Shown: in pieces, positions 13,712 through 14,195 of the stretch | Position numbering within the stretch: the first letter of the stretch is position 1 | Layout of the letters: each line of letters starts with the position of its first letter | Assembly: GCA_900552315.1 (NCBI GenBank) | Contig: URZM01000041.1 | Span: 1 to 14,195, forward strand | Direction: 5' to 3' | DNA length: 14,195 nucleotides | From: an uncultured Bacteroidales bacterium | GTDB taxonomy: Bacteria; Bacteroidota; Bacteroidia; Bacteroidales; Muribaculaceae | Made by a program: the position numbers and the translations under genes | The notes under the pieces: generated by a model | What the model saw: only the letters and a program-made list of their open reading frames with translations | Told to the model about the DNA's origin: nothing | Databases searched by the model: none

Positions 13712-14195
13712 ATGAGCGAACTTAAAAACACCCCCATCGAGGATTTCGATTGGGATGCCTATGAGAAGGGCGAAACTGCGGGCGAGAAGAGCCGCGAGGA
13801 GCTGACCAAAAGCTATGACGAGACTCTGAACACCGTAAAAGACAAGGACGTAACCGAAGGTACCGTGATCGCGATCAACAAGCGCGAGGTTGTGGTTAAC
13901 ATCGGCTACAAATCTGATGGCGTAATCTCCATCAGCGAGTTCCGCTACAATCCTGACCTGAAGGTCGGCGACAAGGTGGAGGTCTATATCGAGAATCAGG
14001 AGGACAAGAAGGGACAGCTGGTGCTCTCGCACCGCAAGGCATGCGCTTCCCGCAGCTGGGAGCGCGTGAACAAGGCTCTGGAGAACGACGAGGTTATCAC
14101 CGGTTACGTCAAATGCCGCACCAAGGGCGGCATGATTGTGGACGTGTTCGGCATCGAGGCGTTCCTGCCCGGCTCGCAGATCGACGTGAAGCCGA
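13712..14195 (+). CDS. rpsA: 30S ribosomal protein S1, N-terminal part (runs off the window)
   Basis: From ATG 13712 an open frame of 161 codons reaches the window edge without a stop. It opens with the acidic N-terminal extension MSELKNTPIEDFDWDAYEKG seen in Bacteroidetes S1 proteins. An S1/OB fold follows at about residues 47-113: VTEGTVIAINKREVVVNIGY, KSDGVISISEF, LKVGDKVEVYIENQEDKKGQ and LVLSHRKA. A second S1 repeat starts at about 127 with ITGYVKCRTKGGMIVDVFGI and EAFLPGSQ. S1 binds mRNA on the small subunit and supports translation initiation; in Bacteroidetes, which lack strong Shine-Dalgarno use, A/T-rich leaders are thought to be its main contacts. The gene is high in GC with smooth codon use, as expected for a highly expressed core gene, and marks the stable chromosome beside the accessory island. 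The remaining repeats lie outside the window. Confidence 0.96.
   Translation, partial: MSELKNTPIEDFDWDAYEKGETAGEKSREELTKSYDETLNTVKDKDVTEGTVIAINKREVVVNIGYKSDGVISISEFRYNPDLKVGDKVEVYIENQEDKKGQLVLSHRKACASRSWERVNKALENDEVITGYVKCRTKGGMIVDVFGIEAFLPGSQIDVKP

Overview
The window looks like a chromosomal piece of a gut-type Bacteroidales bacterium, possibly Muribaculaceae or a relative. The reasons are a SusC/SusD outer-membrane pair, Bacteroidetes-type promoters (TTG, about 19-20 bases, then TAnnTTTG), A/T-rich translation starts without Shine-Dalgarno sequences, an IS66 fragment of Bacteroidetes type, and an rpsA gene at the right edge. The family is inferred from style only and was not checked by a search.

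Left part (1-1840): a leftward operon encodes an HxlR-type regulator, a YCII-domain protein and a 4-oxalocrotonate-type tautomerase. The second gene is broken by one extra base and the third by a 13-bp tandem duplication. Facing away from it is an intact radical SAM gene with its own promoter and a good terminator.

Middle left (1841-2540): a short accessory stretch. A textbook sigma-54 promoter (17-base consensus, 1913-1929) precedes a 75-residue protein made of three internal repeats. A decayed, frameshifted coding remnant and a hairpin follow.

Middle (2541-6125): a long, tightly packed leftward operon of small detoxification or modification enzymes. In transcription order it holds an IS66 TnpB/YCII fusion ORF, a GNAT acetyltransferase, a tautomerase, a Vat-like acetyltransferase with two in-frame stops, an N-terminally shortened flavodoxin-type reductase, a uracil-DNA-glycosylase-family protein and an intact Vat-like acetyltransferase. 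Neighbouring genes often overlap by ATGA. Its YCII and tautomerase genes are paralogues of the two broken genes at the left edge, so the region holds two related, partly eroded cassettes.

Right part (6200-14195): this looks like the stable chromosome and is more GC-rich. It has an exported Arg-Pro-Gly-rich protein, then a SusC/SusD nutrient-uptake pair driven by a clear promoter with a leader of about 410 bases and ended by a strong terminator, then the start of rpsA (ribosomal protein S1), which runs off the window. No CRISPR array, tRNA or rRNA was seen.
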